DNA from: a bacterium
GTDB lineage: Bacteria > Bacillota > Bacilli > Lactobacillales > Streptococcaceae
Length of the DNA: 64,000 nt
NCBI GenBank assembly: GCA_905221215.1
Contig: CAJNCI010000002.1
Location: 124,001 to 188,000, forward strand
Direction: 5' to 3'
In this document: positions 37,947 to 47,122 of the stretch, in pieces
Layout: each line of letters starts with the position of its first letter
Numbering within the stretch: the stretch's first letter is position 1
Made by a program: the position numbers and the translations under genes
Notes under the pieces: generated by a model
Told to the model about the DNA's origin: nothing
Databases searched by the model: none
The model's input: the letters and a program-made list of their open reading frames with translations, nothing else

Positions 37947-39569
37947 TTAAGAAATTTTTAATTTTGCTCGCAGGCGATCTGCTTGGGCTTTTCCAATCAC
38001 CTTATCCAATAAACGAGTACGGAGACTCATGGATCCATATACTCCTCCACCCATGGCACCGACAAGGGCTACATAAAGGAAGCTCCACAAACGTCCACTT
38101 GGTTGGAAGACAAATCCTAAAATCCACTGGATGGCACCTACACCGATGAACATAACAAGGGTCAACAAACTGATTAAAATGGTTCGCTTCAAAATCACCT
38201 TGCGCTTGACACCTGTTACCTTACAAATATCCCGATACATCAAGACGTTTGGAATGATAAGACCTATAGTTGTGGAAATCAAAGGACCATAACTGTGGAA
38301 GAGGGCAATGGTTGGAATTTGCAAGACTAGCTTGGCAATCGAACCATAGATAAAATAGAGAACAGCCTTGCGGTTGCGGAACATGGCCTGAAGCATTGGA
38401 GACAAGACCATGTACAGACCTAAAATAGTAGACTGCAAAACTGCAAAGACAAACAAGCCCATAGCCAAACTATCTGGCTTTCCATAGAAGACGGTATAAA
38501 GAGGTTCTCCTACCATAACCACTCCAACCGTTGCTGGTAGCAAGAATAGGAAAAGCATGGTAATGCTGTCCTGAACTAGACGAGAAGCCGCCTTCAAGTC
38601 CCCCTTGACATAGTTTTCAGTCAAAAGTGGCAAGCCGACACCCCCAATTGAAACCCCAACAGAAATCAAAATCATCGTGATTTTATTAGGATTGGCTGAG
38701 AAATAAGAAAACATGACAACCAAGTCCTCGTTGCTGTAGTTGGTAAACCAGCTCATACTATTGATAAAGGTCATCTGGTCCAGAATCTGGAAGAGCTGGA
38801 TGGCAGAGCCTGTCAAGATAAAAGGAATGGCTTCCTTAATGGTATCGACCAAGAGACGCTTGCTGTTAATCTTATCCCCTGTTTCAAAGACTCTTTTGAG
38901 TAAACCTTCTTGAGCAAGGAAATAAATCAAAACTGCAAAACTGGCTACCATGCCGACAAAGGCAGCAAAGGTTGATTGGGTAACCGCTGCTAAATAATCT
39001 CCTGACCCCATTTTCATAATCATAAAGGTAGCTAGGAGCATCCAGATAACACGAATGACCTGCTCAGCGATTTGGCTCATGGCATAAGGTTTGAGATTAT
39101 TCATCCCTTGGAAAAATCCTCGGATAACACTCATAGATGGGAAAATCAAGACTCCCCAAGCCAAGCTTTGCATGATCGGTATCAAGTCTTTACCCACGCC
39201 AGACAAGTCTGCTAGCCAAGGAGCAAAGACATACAAGACCAGAGCAAAGACCAAACCTAGTCCCGTCATAAAGCCTAAAAAGCTCCGAATCAGGGCAAAG
39301 CTGTGCTCTTCTTCTCGCATGGTATTATACTTGGCAACTTGCTTGGCCACCGCAACTGGAATCCCCGCTGTTGAAACCAGCAAGAACCAAGCATAGATAT
39401 TGTAACCCATGGTAAAGAGACCATTGGCTGTAGCTGCATAAGACCCCATCCAGATATACCAAGGGATAATATAAATAGCCCCAAGTAGGCGACTGATAAA
39501 GTTACTAGCCGTTAACCAAGCAGTCCCCCGTAACATCTGGGCCTGCTGGTGATTGTTTTCGTGCGACAT
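37947..39569 (-). CDS. Polysaccharide/lipid II flippase, YtgP/MurJ type
   Basis: 540 residues, MOP/PST family with about fourteen predicted TM segments. The N-terminus has MLRGTAWLTASNFISRLLGAIY, typical of YtgP, and SMSVIRGFFQGMNNLKPYAMSQIAEQ is conserved. YtgP of S. pyogenes can replace MurJ, so lipid II export is likely. Placement back to back with murE supports a wall role. ATG 39569 has GAGGA at proper spacing; a TTG at 39584 is less likely. Confidence 0.87.
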   Translation of the reverse strand: MSHENNHQQAQMLRGTAWLTASNFISRLLGAIYIIPWYIWMGSYAATANGLFTMGYNIYAWFLLVSTAGIPVAVAKQVAKYNTMREEEHSFALIRSFLGFMTGLGLVFALVLYVFAPWLADLSGVGKDLIPIMQSLAWGVLIFPSMSVIRGFFQGMNNLKPYAMSQIAEQVIRVIWMLLATFMIMKMGSGDYLAAVTQSTFAAFVGMVASFAVLIYFLAQEGLLKRVFETGDKINSKRLLVDTIKEAIPFILTGSAIQLFQILDQMTFINSMSWFTNYSNEDLVVMFSYFSANPNKITMILISVGVSIGGVGLPLLTENYVKGDLKAASRLVQDSITMLFLFLLPATVGVVMVGEPLYTVFYGKPDSLAMGLFVFAVLQSTILGLYMVLSPMLQAMFRNRKAVLYFIYGSIAKLVLQIPTIALFHSYGPLISTTIGLIIPNVLMYRDICKVTGVKRKVILKRTILISLLTLVMFIGVGAIQWILGFVFQPSGRLWSFLYVALVGAMGGGVYGSMSLRTRLLDKVIGKAQADRLRAKLKIS

Positions 39570-39616
39570 AGATTCCTCATTCAATTTTGATAACTAGGAA
39601 AAACTCCTTATCTTCC

Positions 39617-39645
39617 ATTATAAACTTTTCCTTGTTACTTGTAAA
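39617..39645 (-). promoter_or_regulatory. Flippase promoter
   Basis: -35 TTTACA (39640-39645), 17-nt spacer, -10 TATAAT (39617-39622). Its -35 overlaps the murE -35 on the other strand. Confidence 0.7.
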
Positions 39646-39667
39646 TTTGCGACTTTCGGTTTACAAT
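39639..39667 (+). promoter_or_regulatory. murE promoter, leaderless spacing
   Basis: -35 TTGTAA (39639-39644), 17-nt spacer, -10 TACAAT (39662-39667), then 7 nt to the murE ATG. Confidence 0.7.
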
Positions 39668-39674
39668 AGAAAGT

Positions 39675-41120
39675 ATGATAAAGATTGAAACCGTATTAGA
39701 TATATTAAAGAAAGATGGTCTCTTCCGCGAGATTATCGACCAAGAACACTACCACTACAACTACAGCAATGTCGTCTTTGACACCATCTGCTATGACAGC
39801 CGCAAGGCCAAAGAGAAGAGCCTCTTTTTCGTCAAAGGTGCTGCCTTTAAGAAGGAATTTCTTCTTTCAGCCATCTCTCAAGGCCTCGGTTGGTACGTGG
39901 CTGAAAAGGACTATGAGGTTGGTATTCCTGCCATTATCGTCAGTGATATAAAGAAAGCCATGAGTTTGATTGCTATGGAGTTTTATGGCAATCCACAGGA
40001 AAAACTTAAACTCCTGGCCTTTACTGGTACTAAGGGTAAGACAACAGCAGCCTATTTCGCCTATAACATTTTGTCTCAAGGACATCGACCTGCTATGTTG
40101 TCGACCATGAATACAACTCTAGACGGCAAAACTTTCTTTAAGTCTGCATTGACAACTCCTGAGAGCATTGACCTCTTTGACATGATGAATCAAGCTGTGC
40201 AAAATGACCGCACCCACCTCATCATGGAGGTATCCAGTCAAGCCTATCTGGTCAAACGTGTCTATGGTCTAATCTTTGATGTGGGAGTTTTCCTCAATAT
40301 CAGCCCAGATCATATTGGCCCTATTGAACATCCTAGCTTTGAAGACTACTTCTACCACAAACGTCTCTTGATGGAAAATAGCCGAGCAGTCATCATTAAC
40401 AGCGACATGGACCACTTCTCAGTCTTAAAAGAACAAGTGGCAGATCAAGAACATGACTTCTATGGTAGTCAGTCAAGTAACCAAATCGAGAATTCTAAAG
40501 CTTTTAGCTTTTCAGCTAGTGGAAAACTCGCTGGTGATTATGATATCCAACTGATTGGCCACTTCAACCAAGAAAATGCCGTAGCTGCTGGACTTGCTTG
40601 TCTTCGTCTCGGAGCAAGTCTTGAAGACATCAAAAAAGGAATCGCTGCAACCCGTGTCCCTGGTCGTATGGAAGTTCTCACTCAGAAAAATGGTGCCAAG
40701 GTTTTCATTGACTATGCCCACAATGGGGACAGTCTCAAAAAACTCATCAATGTTGTAGAGACTCATCAAACTGGAAAGATTGCTCTGGTTCTGGGTTCGA
40801 CAGGAAACAAGGGAGAAAGCCGTCGTAAGGACTTTGGCCTCCTCCTTAATCAACACCCTGAGATCCAAGTCTTTCTGACTGCTGATGACCCCAACTATGA
40901 AGATCCAATGGCCATCGCGAATGAAATTAGTAGCTATATCAATCATCCTGTTGAAAAGATTGCGGATCGTCAAGAAGCCATCAAGGCAGCTATGGCTATT
41001 ACAAGTCAAGAATTTGATGCAGTTATTATCGCCGGTAAGGGAGCCGATTGCTACCAAATCGTCCAAGGCAAGAAAGAAGCTTATCCAGGAGATGCAGCCG
41101 TCGCGGAAAATTATTTATAA
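39675..41120 (+). CDS. murE: UDP-MurNAc-tripeptide synthetase, L-lysine adding
   Basis: Adds the third stem-peptide residue to UDP-MurNAc-L-Ala-D-Glu. 481 residues. ATP loop [32 protein letters not shown], carbamylated-Lys region YFYHKRLLM and the C-terminal [15 protein letters not shown]. The DDPN sequence is the mark of the lysine-adding enzyme, as opposed to the DNPR of diaminopimelate-adding MurE. One of only two plus-strand genes. The ATG lies 7 nt after the -10 box and lacks a Shine-Dalgarno, so the mRNA is probably leaderless. Confidence 0.96.
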   Translation: MIKIETVLDILKKDGLFREIIDQEHYHYNYSNVVFDTICYDSRKAKEKSLFFVKGAAFKKEFLLSAISQGLGWYVAEKDYEVGIPAIIVSDIKKAMSLIAMEFYGNPQEKLKLLAFTGTKGKTTAAYFAYNILSQGHRPAMLSTMNTTLDGKTFFKSALTTPESIDLFDMMNQAVQNDRTHLIMEVSSQAYLVKRVYGLIFDVGVFLNISPDHIGPIEHPSFEDYFYHKRLLMENSRAVIINSDMDHFSVLKEQVADQEHDFYGSQSSNQIENSKAFSFSASGKLAGDYDIQLIGHFNQENAVAAGLACLRLGASLEDIKKGIAATRVPGRMEVLTQKNGAKVFIDYAHNGDSLKKLINVVETHQTGKIALVLGSTGNKGESRRKDFGLLLNQHPEIQVFLTADDPNYEDPMAIANEISSYINHPVEKIADRQEAIKAAMAITSQEFDAVIIAGKGADCYQIVQGKKEAYPGDAAVAENYL

Positions 41121-41124
41121 TCAC

Positions 41125-41159
41125 AAAACAAGGCTAGGAAACATTCCTAACCTTGTTTT
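41125..41159. terminator. Bidirectional terminator between murE and the DUF1803 gene
   Basis: Stem AAAACAAGG(C)TAGGAA / TTCCTA(A)CCTTGTTTT with A- and T-tracts on both sides. It sits between convergent genes and touches the stop of the minus-strand gene. Confidence 0.85.
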
Positions 41160-41808
41160 AGTTTTTAAAGAAAATTAATCTCTCTTTATCAAAATCGACG
41201 GCCAACTCATACTTTCCATCTTCATTTTGGACAATATAGCCCAAGACCACTAAACTATCCACAAAGATATCATGGCGTTTCTGCATGAGCTGATCTTTTT
41301 TAAGAAATTTCAACAAAAAAGTCGTCATATATTTGAGAGCGTACTCAGGATTAACATCTCCCAAAATGTCATAAAGTTCCTGCTGTTTTTCTGTCAAAGG
41401 ATACTGCTGTTTGACCTTGTAGAAATAATTGGACAGGGTCATTTTTGTTCGCGCAAAATCCGTCTTTTCAACTAAAATAGCTGCATTGGTCTGATTTCGC
41501 AATTCCGTCTCAAAACTCTGCTCCGACAAGGCTTGATAGACTGGACTATCTTCTCTGACAAAAATCTCTTGGTCCAGTTCGAGACTATCAAGTGATTCCA
41601 GCATAGGAAGATTAAGATAATAACGCTTGTTTTCCCGTAGAATCAAGCCAGCCTTTATATATTCTTCCATGAGTTTATCAACTGCTACATCTGGAAATTG
41701 AGCCTTGATTTCCCGTAGAATCACATCATCATGCTGGTCCAGATAGCGGATCAATTCTCTAAAAAATGACTGTCTCGTCAAACGAGAGGGATTAAAAATC
41801 TGAATCAT
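41158..41808 (-). CDS. DUF1803 domain protein
   Basis: 216 residues, cytoplasmic, function unknown. I recognise the streptococcal/lactococcal DUF1803 pattern from its start (IQIFNPSRLTRQSFFRELIRYL) and its helical C-terminus (DILGDVNPEYALKYMTTFLLKF). The first 80 residues look like a winged helix, which suggests a regulator, but this is a guess. It overlaps the upstream YiiX-like gene by 17 nt. Confidence 0.7.
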   Translation of the reverse strand: MIQIFNPSRLTRQSFFRELIRYLDQHDDVILREIKAQFPDVAVDKLMEEYIKAGLILRENKRYYLNLPMLESLDSLELDQEIFVREDSPVYQALSEQSFETELRNQTNAAILVEKTDFARTKMTLSNYFYKVKQQYPLTEKQQELYDILGDVNPEYALKYMTTFLLKFLKKDQLMQKRHDIFVDSLVVLGYIVQNEDGKYELAVDFDKERLIFFKN

Positions 41809-42304
41809 GAAGATTCCTTTCTTTACATTCTAACAGACGCGATGCTGCCAATTGACTGGGATTGGTCCCAGCTTGGTTTAGAGGAACAGACAAACCTAGT
41901 TCTCTATAATACTCCCTCCAAAAACCACTAATCTCCTGAGTCCCATCTCCAAATTTCATAGGAATAGTTTCAAAAATCGGTAGGATTTCTGCTATATACT
42001 GGGAACAGTAAAAACCAGCACCATCTGGATAGAAAGAAGCATTGTAGGATTCTCCAAGATGCTTACAAGCTCTTTCCTTAACCGACTGGATATCCATTTC
42101 TGAGTAGACATAGATGTCGTACAAGTGATGGGGTTCAAAGAAGTCTGCTGCTTTCTGACAGATAACACCCGCCTTTCCACTAGCATGGTAAATCATCCCA
42201 TCCAAATAGATGGCGACATGGCTATAGTTGCCTGTGGAAGTCTGGATGGCCTGTCCCATATCTGACTCATCTCTCACAAAAATCAAATCGCCATTTGCTA
42301 ACAT
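41792..42304 (-). CDS. YiiX/YebB-like NlpC/P60-superfamily cysteine hydrolase
   Basis: 170 residues. The permuted papain-like motif order is visible: GDLIFVRD, then YSHVAIYLDG with the catalytic His, then FYCSQYIAEIL with the probable nucleophile Cys. No signal peptide, so likely cytoplasmic with a non-wall substrate. A hairpin with a T-tract ends about 10 nt before its ATG, so it needs readthrough or another promoter. Confidence 0.78.
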   Translation of the reverse strand: MLANGDLIFVRDESDMGQAIQTSTGNYSHVAIYLDGMIYHASGKAGVICQKAADFFEPHHLYDIYVYSEMDIQSVKERACKHLGESYNASFYPDGAGFYCSQYIAEILPIFETIPMKFGDGTQEISGFWREYYRELGLSVPLNQAGTNPSQLAASRLLECKERNLHDSDF

Positions 42305-42314
42305 GCTTCACTCC

Positions 42315-42341
42315 TAGAAAAAAAGGAGCCGAAACTCCTTT
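42315..42341 (-). terminator. ppaC terminator directly before the YiiX-like start
   Basis: Stem AAAGGAG / CTCCTTT with a 6-nt loop followed by TTTTC on the minus strand. CTAGGAG then ATG follow within about 15 nt. Confidence 0.75.
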
Positions 42342-42390
42342 CGATATAATTCAAACTAGCCTTTCCTATTTTGAACTGACACCCAAAGTC

Positions 42391-43326
42391 TTAGGCATTA
42401 AAACTTTCAGTCAATTGAGGTACCACTTGTTTCTTACGTGAAACAGCACCTGCAAGGAAGGCATGGTTGTTTTCAAGTTTGAAGTTGAAGGCTGCTTCGA
42501 CCTTGTCCATGTTAGCACCGAGTGCTAGGATTTCTGAGTTTGAGTTGACGATATCTGTAATCATCAAGACAAAGTCAGAGTAGCCGTTTGCTGTGTTTGC
42601 ATCTTGCATTGCAGCTTCGATTTCTGCTTGACGTTCCAAAACTTCAGCGATGTCAACTGTGTTTACTTGAGCAACACGGACATTATTTCCGTTCAATTCG
42701 AAAGTCTTAGCATCGATGTCAATCAATTCTTCAGCAGATTTGCTAGCCAAGTTTGTACCAGCTTTCAACATAGCCAAACCATATTCTTCCAAGTTTACAC
42801 CAGCTAATTCAGCCAATTCTGGAGCAATGACTTTATCTGTTGGGTGTGTTGTTGGTGATTTCAAAAGAAGAGTATCTGAAATCAAACCTGAAAGCATCAA
42901 ACCAGCAATCTCTTTAGGAACAGCCACACCATGTTCTTTGAACATACGGTAAACGATTGAAGACGCAGATCCAACTGGCTCCAAACGCATGTAAAGCGGG
43001 CTTGCAGTTTCAAAGTTAGCTACACGGTGGTGGTCCACAACACCATAAACTTCTACTTCAGCGATATCTGATACAGATTGTTGGAATTCATTGTGGTCAG
43101 TCAAGATAACTTGCTCTGCGCCCTCTGCTTTAGCAGAAGTGATAACACGTGGTGCTTCCACACCAAAATAGTTCAAGACAAAGGCTGTTTCTTCATTTGG
43201 AGTTCCAAGGGCAACAGCTTCCGTATCCAAACCGTATGCTTCTTTTGCAAGGTAGGCAAAGGCTACAGATGACCCGATGGCATCTGAGTCTGGATTTTGG
43301 TGACCAAATACTAGAATCTTAGACAT
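42391..43326 (-). CDS. ppaC: Manganese-dependent inorganic pyrophosphatase
   Basis: Hydrolyses pyrophosphate to drive biosynthesis. 311 residues, DHH-family type II enzyme. Metal ligands in [14 protein letters not shown], the [13 protein letters not shown] motif, [15 protein letters not shown] and the C-terminal [10 protein letters not shown] active-site loop. Single gene with its own strong promoter and terminator. Confidence 0.96.
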   Translation of the reverse strand: MSKILVFGHQNPDSDAIGSSVAFAYLAKEAYGLDTEAVALGTPNEETAFVLNYFGVEAPRVITSAKAEGAEQVILTDHNEFQQSVSDIAEVEVYGVVDHHRVANFETASPLYMRLEPVGSASSIVYRMFKEHGVAVPKEIAGLMLSGLISDTLLLKSPTTHPTDKVIAPELAELAGVNLEEYGLAMLKAGTNLASKSAEELIDIDAKTFELNGNNVRVAQVNTVDIAEVLERQAEIEAAMQDANTANGYSDFVLMITDIVNSNSEILALGANMDKVEAAFNFKLENNHAFLAGAVSRKKQVVPQLTESFNA

Positions 43327-43355
43327 GATAATACCTCATTTTGTTTATTCTCTTT

Positions 43356-43384
43356 ATTGTAGCATTTTTTTCGCTTTTTGACAA
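43356..43384 (-). promoter_or_regulatory. ppaC promoter
   Basis: -35 TTGTCA (43379-43384), 17-nt spacer, extended -10 TGCTACAAT (hexamer 43356-43361). Confidence 0.75.
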
Positions 43385-43390
43385 AAGTAA

Positions 43391-43408
43391 GAGGAGTCAA
43401 AGGACTCC
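43391..43408 (-). terminator. Weak terminator after the GIY-YIG gene
   Basis: Stem GGAGTC / GACTCC with a 4-nt loop, then TCTTACTTTTG on the minus strand. Confidence 0.45.
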
Positions 43409-43411
43409 CCA

Positions 43412-43696
43412 CTACTCTTCAAAATAACTAAGTAAATTTCTATCTTGATTTTCAGATAAAAATTGCTCCTTCTGGGCTCGTTTCTTACGCTTGAGTAGGG
43501 CTTCTGCCGACATAGCTTCTTCCTTACTAGCAAAACCTTGAGCATAGATGAGTTTGACTGGTAAGCGGGCTCGTGTATATTTGGCTCCCTTCCCACTATT
43601 GTGGACAGCGAGGCGTCTTCTCACGTCAGTCGTATAACCGGTATAATAGGAACCATCACGACACTCCAGCACATACATATAAGCATTATGATCCAT
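43412..43696 (-). CDS. GIY-YIG domain protein (YazA/UPF0213 type)
   Basis: 94 residues. The GIY-YIG fold reads [24 protein letters not shown], with a later [20 protein letters not shown]. Small nuclease-like protein of unknown role. ATG 43696 overlaps trmN6 by 11 nt and follows GGAAGAG; a longer start at 43747 lies within trmN6 and lacks family similarity. It follows the same methyltransferase in pneumococcus. Confidence 0.83.
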   Translation of the reverse strand: MDHNAYMYVLECRDGSYYTGYTTDVRRRLAVHNSGKGAKYTRARLPVKLIYAQGFASKEEAMSAEALLKRKKRAQKEQFLSENQDRNLLSYFEE

Positions 43697-44435
43697 AATA
43701 AATCTCTTCCAGTTCGGACGTATAGGAACCATCATCATTGTGGACAATCAAAGGTGGTAAAACCTTAAAACCACTTGTCGAGCCATCCTTGATAGCTTCA
43801 ATCAAGAGCATATTAGCTTCCTTTTCCCGCTTTGGATAAACAAACTGTAGGCGCTTAGGGGCTAGATTATGGCGTTGCAACATGTCCAAGATATCCAAAA
43901 GGCGATCAGGACGATGAACCATGGCCAAACGCCCATTGGACTTGAGAATACTTTGAGCACTGCGGCAGATTTCCTCCAGATTGGTCGTAATTTCATGTCG
44001 CGCCAATAGATAATGTTCACTCTCATTCAGATTGGAATGAGGATCCACCTTGAAATAAGGCGGATTACACAAAATCATATCCACCTTACTCCCCTGAATG
44101 TAAGCAGGCATATTTTTCAAATCATCACAGATGACCTGCATTTGCTCCTCTAATCCATTCAAACGGACAGAGCGTTCAGCCATATCCGCCAAACGCTCCT
44201 GAATCTCAACAGCCAAAATCTGTGCCTGAGTACGGGTGCTGGCAAAAAGCCCTACCGCCCCATTCCCAGCGCAGAAATCCACAATCAAACCCTTCTTAGG
44301 AAAACGTGGAAAGCGTGACAAGAGAACACTATCCACCGAATAGCTAAAAACCTCTCTATTTTGAATGATTTTAATATCTGTCGAAAAGAGCTGGTTAATT
44401 CGCTCTCCTGATTTTAATAATTGTTCTTCTTCCAT
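43686..44435 (-). CDS. trmN6: tRNA1(Val) A37 N6-methyltransferase-like protein
   Basis: 249 residues. SAM-binding [12 protein letters not shown] and the adenine N6-methylation motif NPPYF; the N-terminus [18 protein letters not shown] is typical of the TrmN6/YabB group. The target tRNA base is inferred from the family. The ATG is 6 nt after a consensus -10 with a matching -35, so the mRNA is probably leaderless. Confidence 0.86.
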   Translation of the reverse strand: MEEEQLLKSGERINQLFSTDIKIIQNREVFSYSVDSVLLSRFPRFPKKGLIVDFCAGNGAVGLFASTRTQAQILAVEIQERLADMAERSVRLNGLEEQMQVICDDLKNMPAYIQGSKVDMILCNPPYFKVDPHSNLNESEHYLLARHEITTNLEEICRSAQSILKSNGRLAMVHRPDRLLDILDMLQRHNLAPKRLQFVYPKREKEANMLLIEAIKDGSTSGFKVLPPLIVHNDDGSYTSELEEIYYGS

Positions 44436-44441
44436 GGTCCT

Positions 44442-44470
44442 ATTATAGCAAATTTATATTAACATTACAA
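44442..44470 (-). promoter_or_regulatory. trmN6 promoter, leaderless spacing
   Basis: -35 TTGTAA (44465-44470), 17-nt spacer, extended -10 TGCTATAAT (hexamer 44442-44447), then AGGACC and ATG. Confidence 0.75.
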
Positions 44471-44487
44471 AGAATATAGATTTCTAA

Positions 44488-44850
44488 CTAATTCTTCTGC
44501 TTCTTCAAATGTTGAAGGGCTTCCTTGGTCCAAATTGGCATCATTCGTTTGAGAGGCGCAAAGCCGTAGTTAAAGCGGTCGCTTGAAAAGCGTCTCCGTC
44601 TCGGAAACTGGTGCTTTTCTTCCTCCAAAGTGCGGATAGAAAGACTGGCTTTCCCTGTAAATTCATCTAAATCCACTACCTGAACTTGAACCTCTTCATC
44701 GACTTTCAAGGCTTCATGAATATTTTCAATAAATCCTGTTCGAATCTCTGAAATGTGAATCAGCCCCGTATCACCCGTCTCTAACTCAACAAAGGCACCA
44801 TAGGGCTGAATCCCTGTAATACGCCCTTTTAGCTTATCACCGATTTTCAT
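44488..44850 (-). CDS. cvfD: Single-S1-domain RNA-binding protein, CvfD/YugI-like
   Basis: 120 residues from ATG 44850. One S1 domain (1-72: GDKLKGRITGIQPYGAFVEL, GLIHISEI, VQVQVVDLDE, KASLSIR), then a basic tail (PRRRRFSSDRFNYGF). It matches the size of B. subtilis YugI (GSP13) and pneumococcal CvfD, a post-transcriptional regulator. The start lies 1 nt after the stop of the upstream fusion protein. A longer start at 44877 would lie inside that gene. Confidence 0.78.
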   Translation of the reverse strand: MKIGDKLKGRITGIQPYGAFVELETGDTGLIHISEIRTGFIENIHEALKVDEEVQVQVVDLDEFTGKASLSIRTLEEEKHQFPRRRRFSSDRFNYGFAPLKRMMPIWTKEALQHLKKQKN

Positions 44851-44851
44851 C

Positions 44852-46252
44852 TTAGTCCTCGATTTCAATAGTTTCAATCACAACATCTTCAACTGGCTTG
44901 TCCATAGCCCCTGTCTCAACAGCAGCAATTTCATCCAAGACAGCGTAAGATGCTTCATCAGCTAGCTGACCAAAAACCGTGTGACGTCGGTCTAGGTGAG
45001 GTGTCCCACCTTGATTAGCATAGATTTCCGCAATCGGTTCTGGCCAACCACCACGAGCAATTTCTTTCTTAGAATAAGGCAGGTGTTGATTTTGTACGAT
45101 AAAGAACTGGCTACCATTGGTATTTGGACCAGCATTGGCCATTGAAAGGGCACCACGGATATTGTAAAGTTCTTCTGAGAATTCATCTTCAAATGATTCG
45201 CCGTAGATTGACTCGCCACCCATACCAGTTCCAGTTGGGTCTCCACCTTGGATCATAAAGTCCTTGATAATACGATGGAAAATAACACCGTCATAGTAGC
45301 CATCTTTTGAAAGCGCAACAAAGTTAGCCACTGTTTTAGGAGCATGTTCAGGGAAGAGCTTGATATGCAAGTCTCCGTGATTGGTCTTAATTGTCGCTAG
45401 AGGACCTTCTACTGTTTCAATGTCTACTTGTGGGAAATGCAATTCTTTTTCTACCATACCAAATCCTTCTAAGGCATCAAAAATGCCATCTTCTTCTAGT
45501 GTTTTTGTTATATAATCTGCTTTTTCTTTGATTTTATCATGAGAAATTCCCATTGCGACGCTGATTCCAGCGTAATCAAAGAGTTCCAAGTCGTTGAGGC
45601 CATCTCCAAAGACCATAACGTTCTCTGGTTTCAAGCCTAGGTGTTCCACAACCTTTTCCACACCCGTCGCCTTAGAGCCTGAAATCGGCACAATGTCAGA
45701 CGAATGCTCATGCCAACGAACCATGCGAAGTTTATCTGAGAGACTATCAGGCAATCTCAAGTCATCCCCCTTATCTTCAAAAGTCCACATCTGATAGATG
45801 TCTTCTTTTTCATGGAAATCAGGATCCACATCCAAATCAGGATAAATTGGATTGATAGCCTCACTAATCATATCGGTGCGAATCGACAACTTGGCATCAT
45901 GACTCCCAACCAAGCCATACTCAATTCCTTCTTGCTTAGCCCAAGAAATATACTCCTCAACATCTGACTTCTCGATCTGATGTTGATAAATAACCTGACC
46001 TTTTTTATCTTCGATGTAAGCCCCATTCAAGGTCACAAAAAAGTCAGGCTTAAGTTCACGAATCTCTGGCACAACACCAAAAATCCCCCGTCCAGAAGCA
46101 ATACCTGTCAAAATTCCTTTCTCACGTAATTGCTTAAAAACAGCTGGGATTGAAGACGGAATAAAACCAGTCTTGGAATTTCGCAAGGTATCATCAATAT
46201 CAAAAAAGACAATCTTAATCTTTTTTGCCTTGTATCTTAATTTCGCATCCAT
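44852..46252 (-). CDS. HAD (Cof-type) hydrolase fused to a cyclophilin peptidyl-prolyl isomerase
   Basis: 466 residues. Residues about 12-265 form a Cof/HAD-IIB phosphatase: FFDIDDTL nucleophile, SGRG, and [13 protein letters not shown] acidic motif. Residues about 275-466 form a cyclophilin: [37 protein letters not shown]. Both catalytic motifs look intact. The fusion is known in streptococci; why the two are joined is not known. It is followed at once by the cvfD-like gene. Confidence 0.9.
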   Translation of the reverse strand: MDAKLRYKAKKIKIVFFDIDDTLRNSKTGFIPSSIPAVFKQLREKGILTGIASGRGIFGVVPEIRELKPDFFVTLNGAYIEDKKGQVIYQHQIEKSDVEEYISWAKQEGIEYGLVGSHDAKLSIRTDMISEAINPIYPDLDVDPDFHEKEDIYQMWTFEDKGDDLRLPDSLSDKLRMVRWHEHSSDIVPISGSKATGVEKVVEHLGLKPENVMVFGDGLNDLELFDYAGISVAMGISHDKIKEKADYITKTLEEDGIFDALEGFGMVEKELHFPQVDIETVEGPLATIKTNHGDLHIKLFPEHAPKTVANFVALSKDGYYDGVIFHRIIKDFMIQGGDPTGTGMGGESIYGESFEDEFSEELYNIRGALSMANAGPNTNGSQFFIVQNQHLPYSKKEIARGGWPEPIAEIYANQGGTPHLDRRHTVFGQLADEASYAVLDEIAAVETGAMDKPVEDVVIETIEIED

Positions 46253-46282
46253 CTCACTACCTCTTTCAATCTAACTCTTTCC

Positions 46283-46291
46283 ATTATACCA
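46283..46291 (-). promoter_or_regulatory. Extended -10 promoter of the HAD-cyclophilin gene
   Basis: TGGTATAAT about 30 nt before the ATG; the -35 position is poor. Confidence 0.5.
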
Positions 46292-46333
46292 TAAAGTAGA
46301 GAAATCCCACATCCTCAATAAAATCCTTGTCTC

Positions 46334-46843
46334 TTATCCGAATTCCTTTACTAGATACAGAACCAAATCATCATTATTTTGGCAAGTTGCATTCATTTCC
46401 AAGGGTTGATTTCGATACCAGACACCTGTCCCATCTGGAATGTAGCCCCGTCTGATATACAATCTCTGGGCAGGGCCATAGCCTAAGTGCAAACCTACAC
46501 CAAGAGTGACCTTGCTCGAAACAAACTTGACTCGTTTTTCTGCTTCTTCTAGCAGTTGATTCCCAATCCCTTGATTTCGAAAAGGCTCAAACACATTAAA
46601 ATCTGATAATTCTGGATAGACTTCTGCAAAAGGACCATGTTTAGCAGAAGGCAAGATGGTAACGTAGCCCGCCACAGCACCATCAATTTCTGCAACTAAG
46701 ACTTCTCTCTCCCCACTTTCCTGTTCCAGAAAATATCTAGCCAAAATTTCCTCTCTACCAGGCCAACCCTGATTGATAAAGCCTTGGGGCAGGTGTTGGA
46801 TATCCGATTCAATCATTTTTCTAATTACAGCGTTTCCCTTCAT
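46334..46843 (-). CDS. GNAT acetyltransferase
   Basis: 169 residues. VIRKMIESDIQHLPQGFINQGW, then FNVFEPFRNQGIGNQLLEEAEKRV with acetyl-CoA loop RNQGIG, then GYGPAQRLYIRRGYIPDGTGVWY. Resembles GNATs annotated as aminoglycoside-type, but that is not evidence of resistance. AAAGGAG precedes ATG 46843; an extended -10 TGCTATAAT lies just upstream. Monocistronic. Confidence 0.85.
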   Translation of the reverse strand: MKGNAVIRKMIESDIQHLPQGFINQGWPGREEILARYFLEQESGEREVLVAEIDGAVAGYVTILPSAKHGPFAEVYPELSDFNVFEPFRNQGIGNQLLEEAEKRVKFVSSKVTLGVGLHLGYGPAQRLYIRRGYIPDGTGVWYRNQPLEMNATCQNNDDLVLYLVKEFG

Positions 46844-46872
46844 AAGATACTCCTTTAGAAATTCTTACTATC

Positions 46873-46881
46873 ATTATAGCA
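46873..46881 (-). promoter_or_regulatory. Extended -10 promoter of the GNAT gene
   Basis: TGCTATAAT about 30 nt upstream of ATG 46843, directly after the terminator-like array. Confidence 0.55.
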
Positions 46882-46890
46882 CGTTTATAG

Positions 46891-47116
46891 AGAAAGAAAA
46901 AAGAAGCAGCCGGGTCTTAATTCGCTTTCTTATTTCCGAGCTCATGAAAAAGAGGGCCACTGGACCCAACTCGCTCTCTCCTTTCAAGGCTCGTGAAAAA
47001 GAGAGCCACTGGACCCAACTCGCTCTCTCATTTCAAGGCTCGTGAAAAAAAGACCCAACCGGGTCTTAATTCGCTTTCTTGTTTTCAAGCTCATGAAAAA
47101 GAGGGCCACTGGACCC
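46891..47116 (-). repeat. Tandem array of about 50-bp terminator-like units after rpsR
   Basis: Four full units and one partial, with starts at about 46891, 46940, 46989, 47038 and 47089 (period 49-51 bp). On the minus strand each has a short G/C hairpin (GGGTCCAGTGGCCC, GGGTCCAGTGGCTC or GACCCGGTTGGGTC) followed by TCTTTTT or TTTTTTT, then CATGAGC/CACGAGC-CTTGAAA-nAGAAAGCGA. The unit next to the stop is a normal rpsR terminator. The others are near-copies, possibly SPRITE-type elements in tandem. Confidence 0.75.
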
Positions 47117-47122
47117 CTTTTT

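Noticed and set aside
40512..41066. 184-codon minus-strand frame opposite murE
   Set aside because: Antisense shadow of a complete, well-conserved murE; no start signals.
46773..47045. 90-codon plus-strand frame over the repeat array after rpsR
   Set aside because: Its sequence is translated repeat units (ATGPNSLSPF-type repeats); the DNA units are terminator-like hairpins, not codons.
46891..47116. CRISPR array
   Set aside because: Units are contiguous near-copies without unique spacers, and no cas genes are present.
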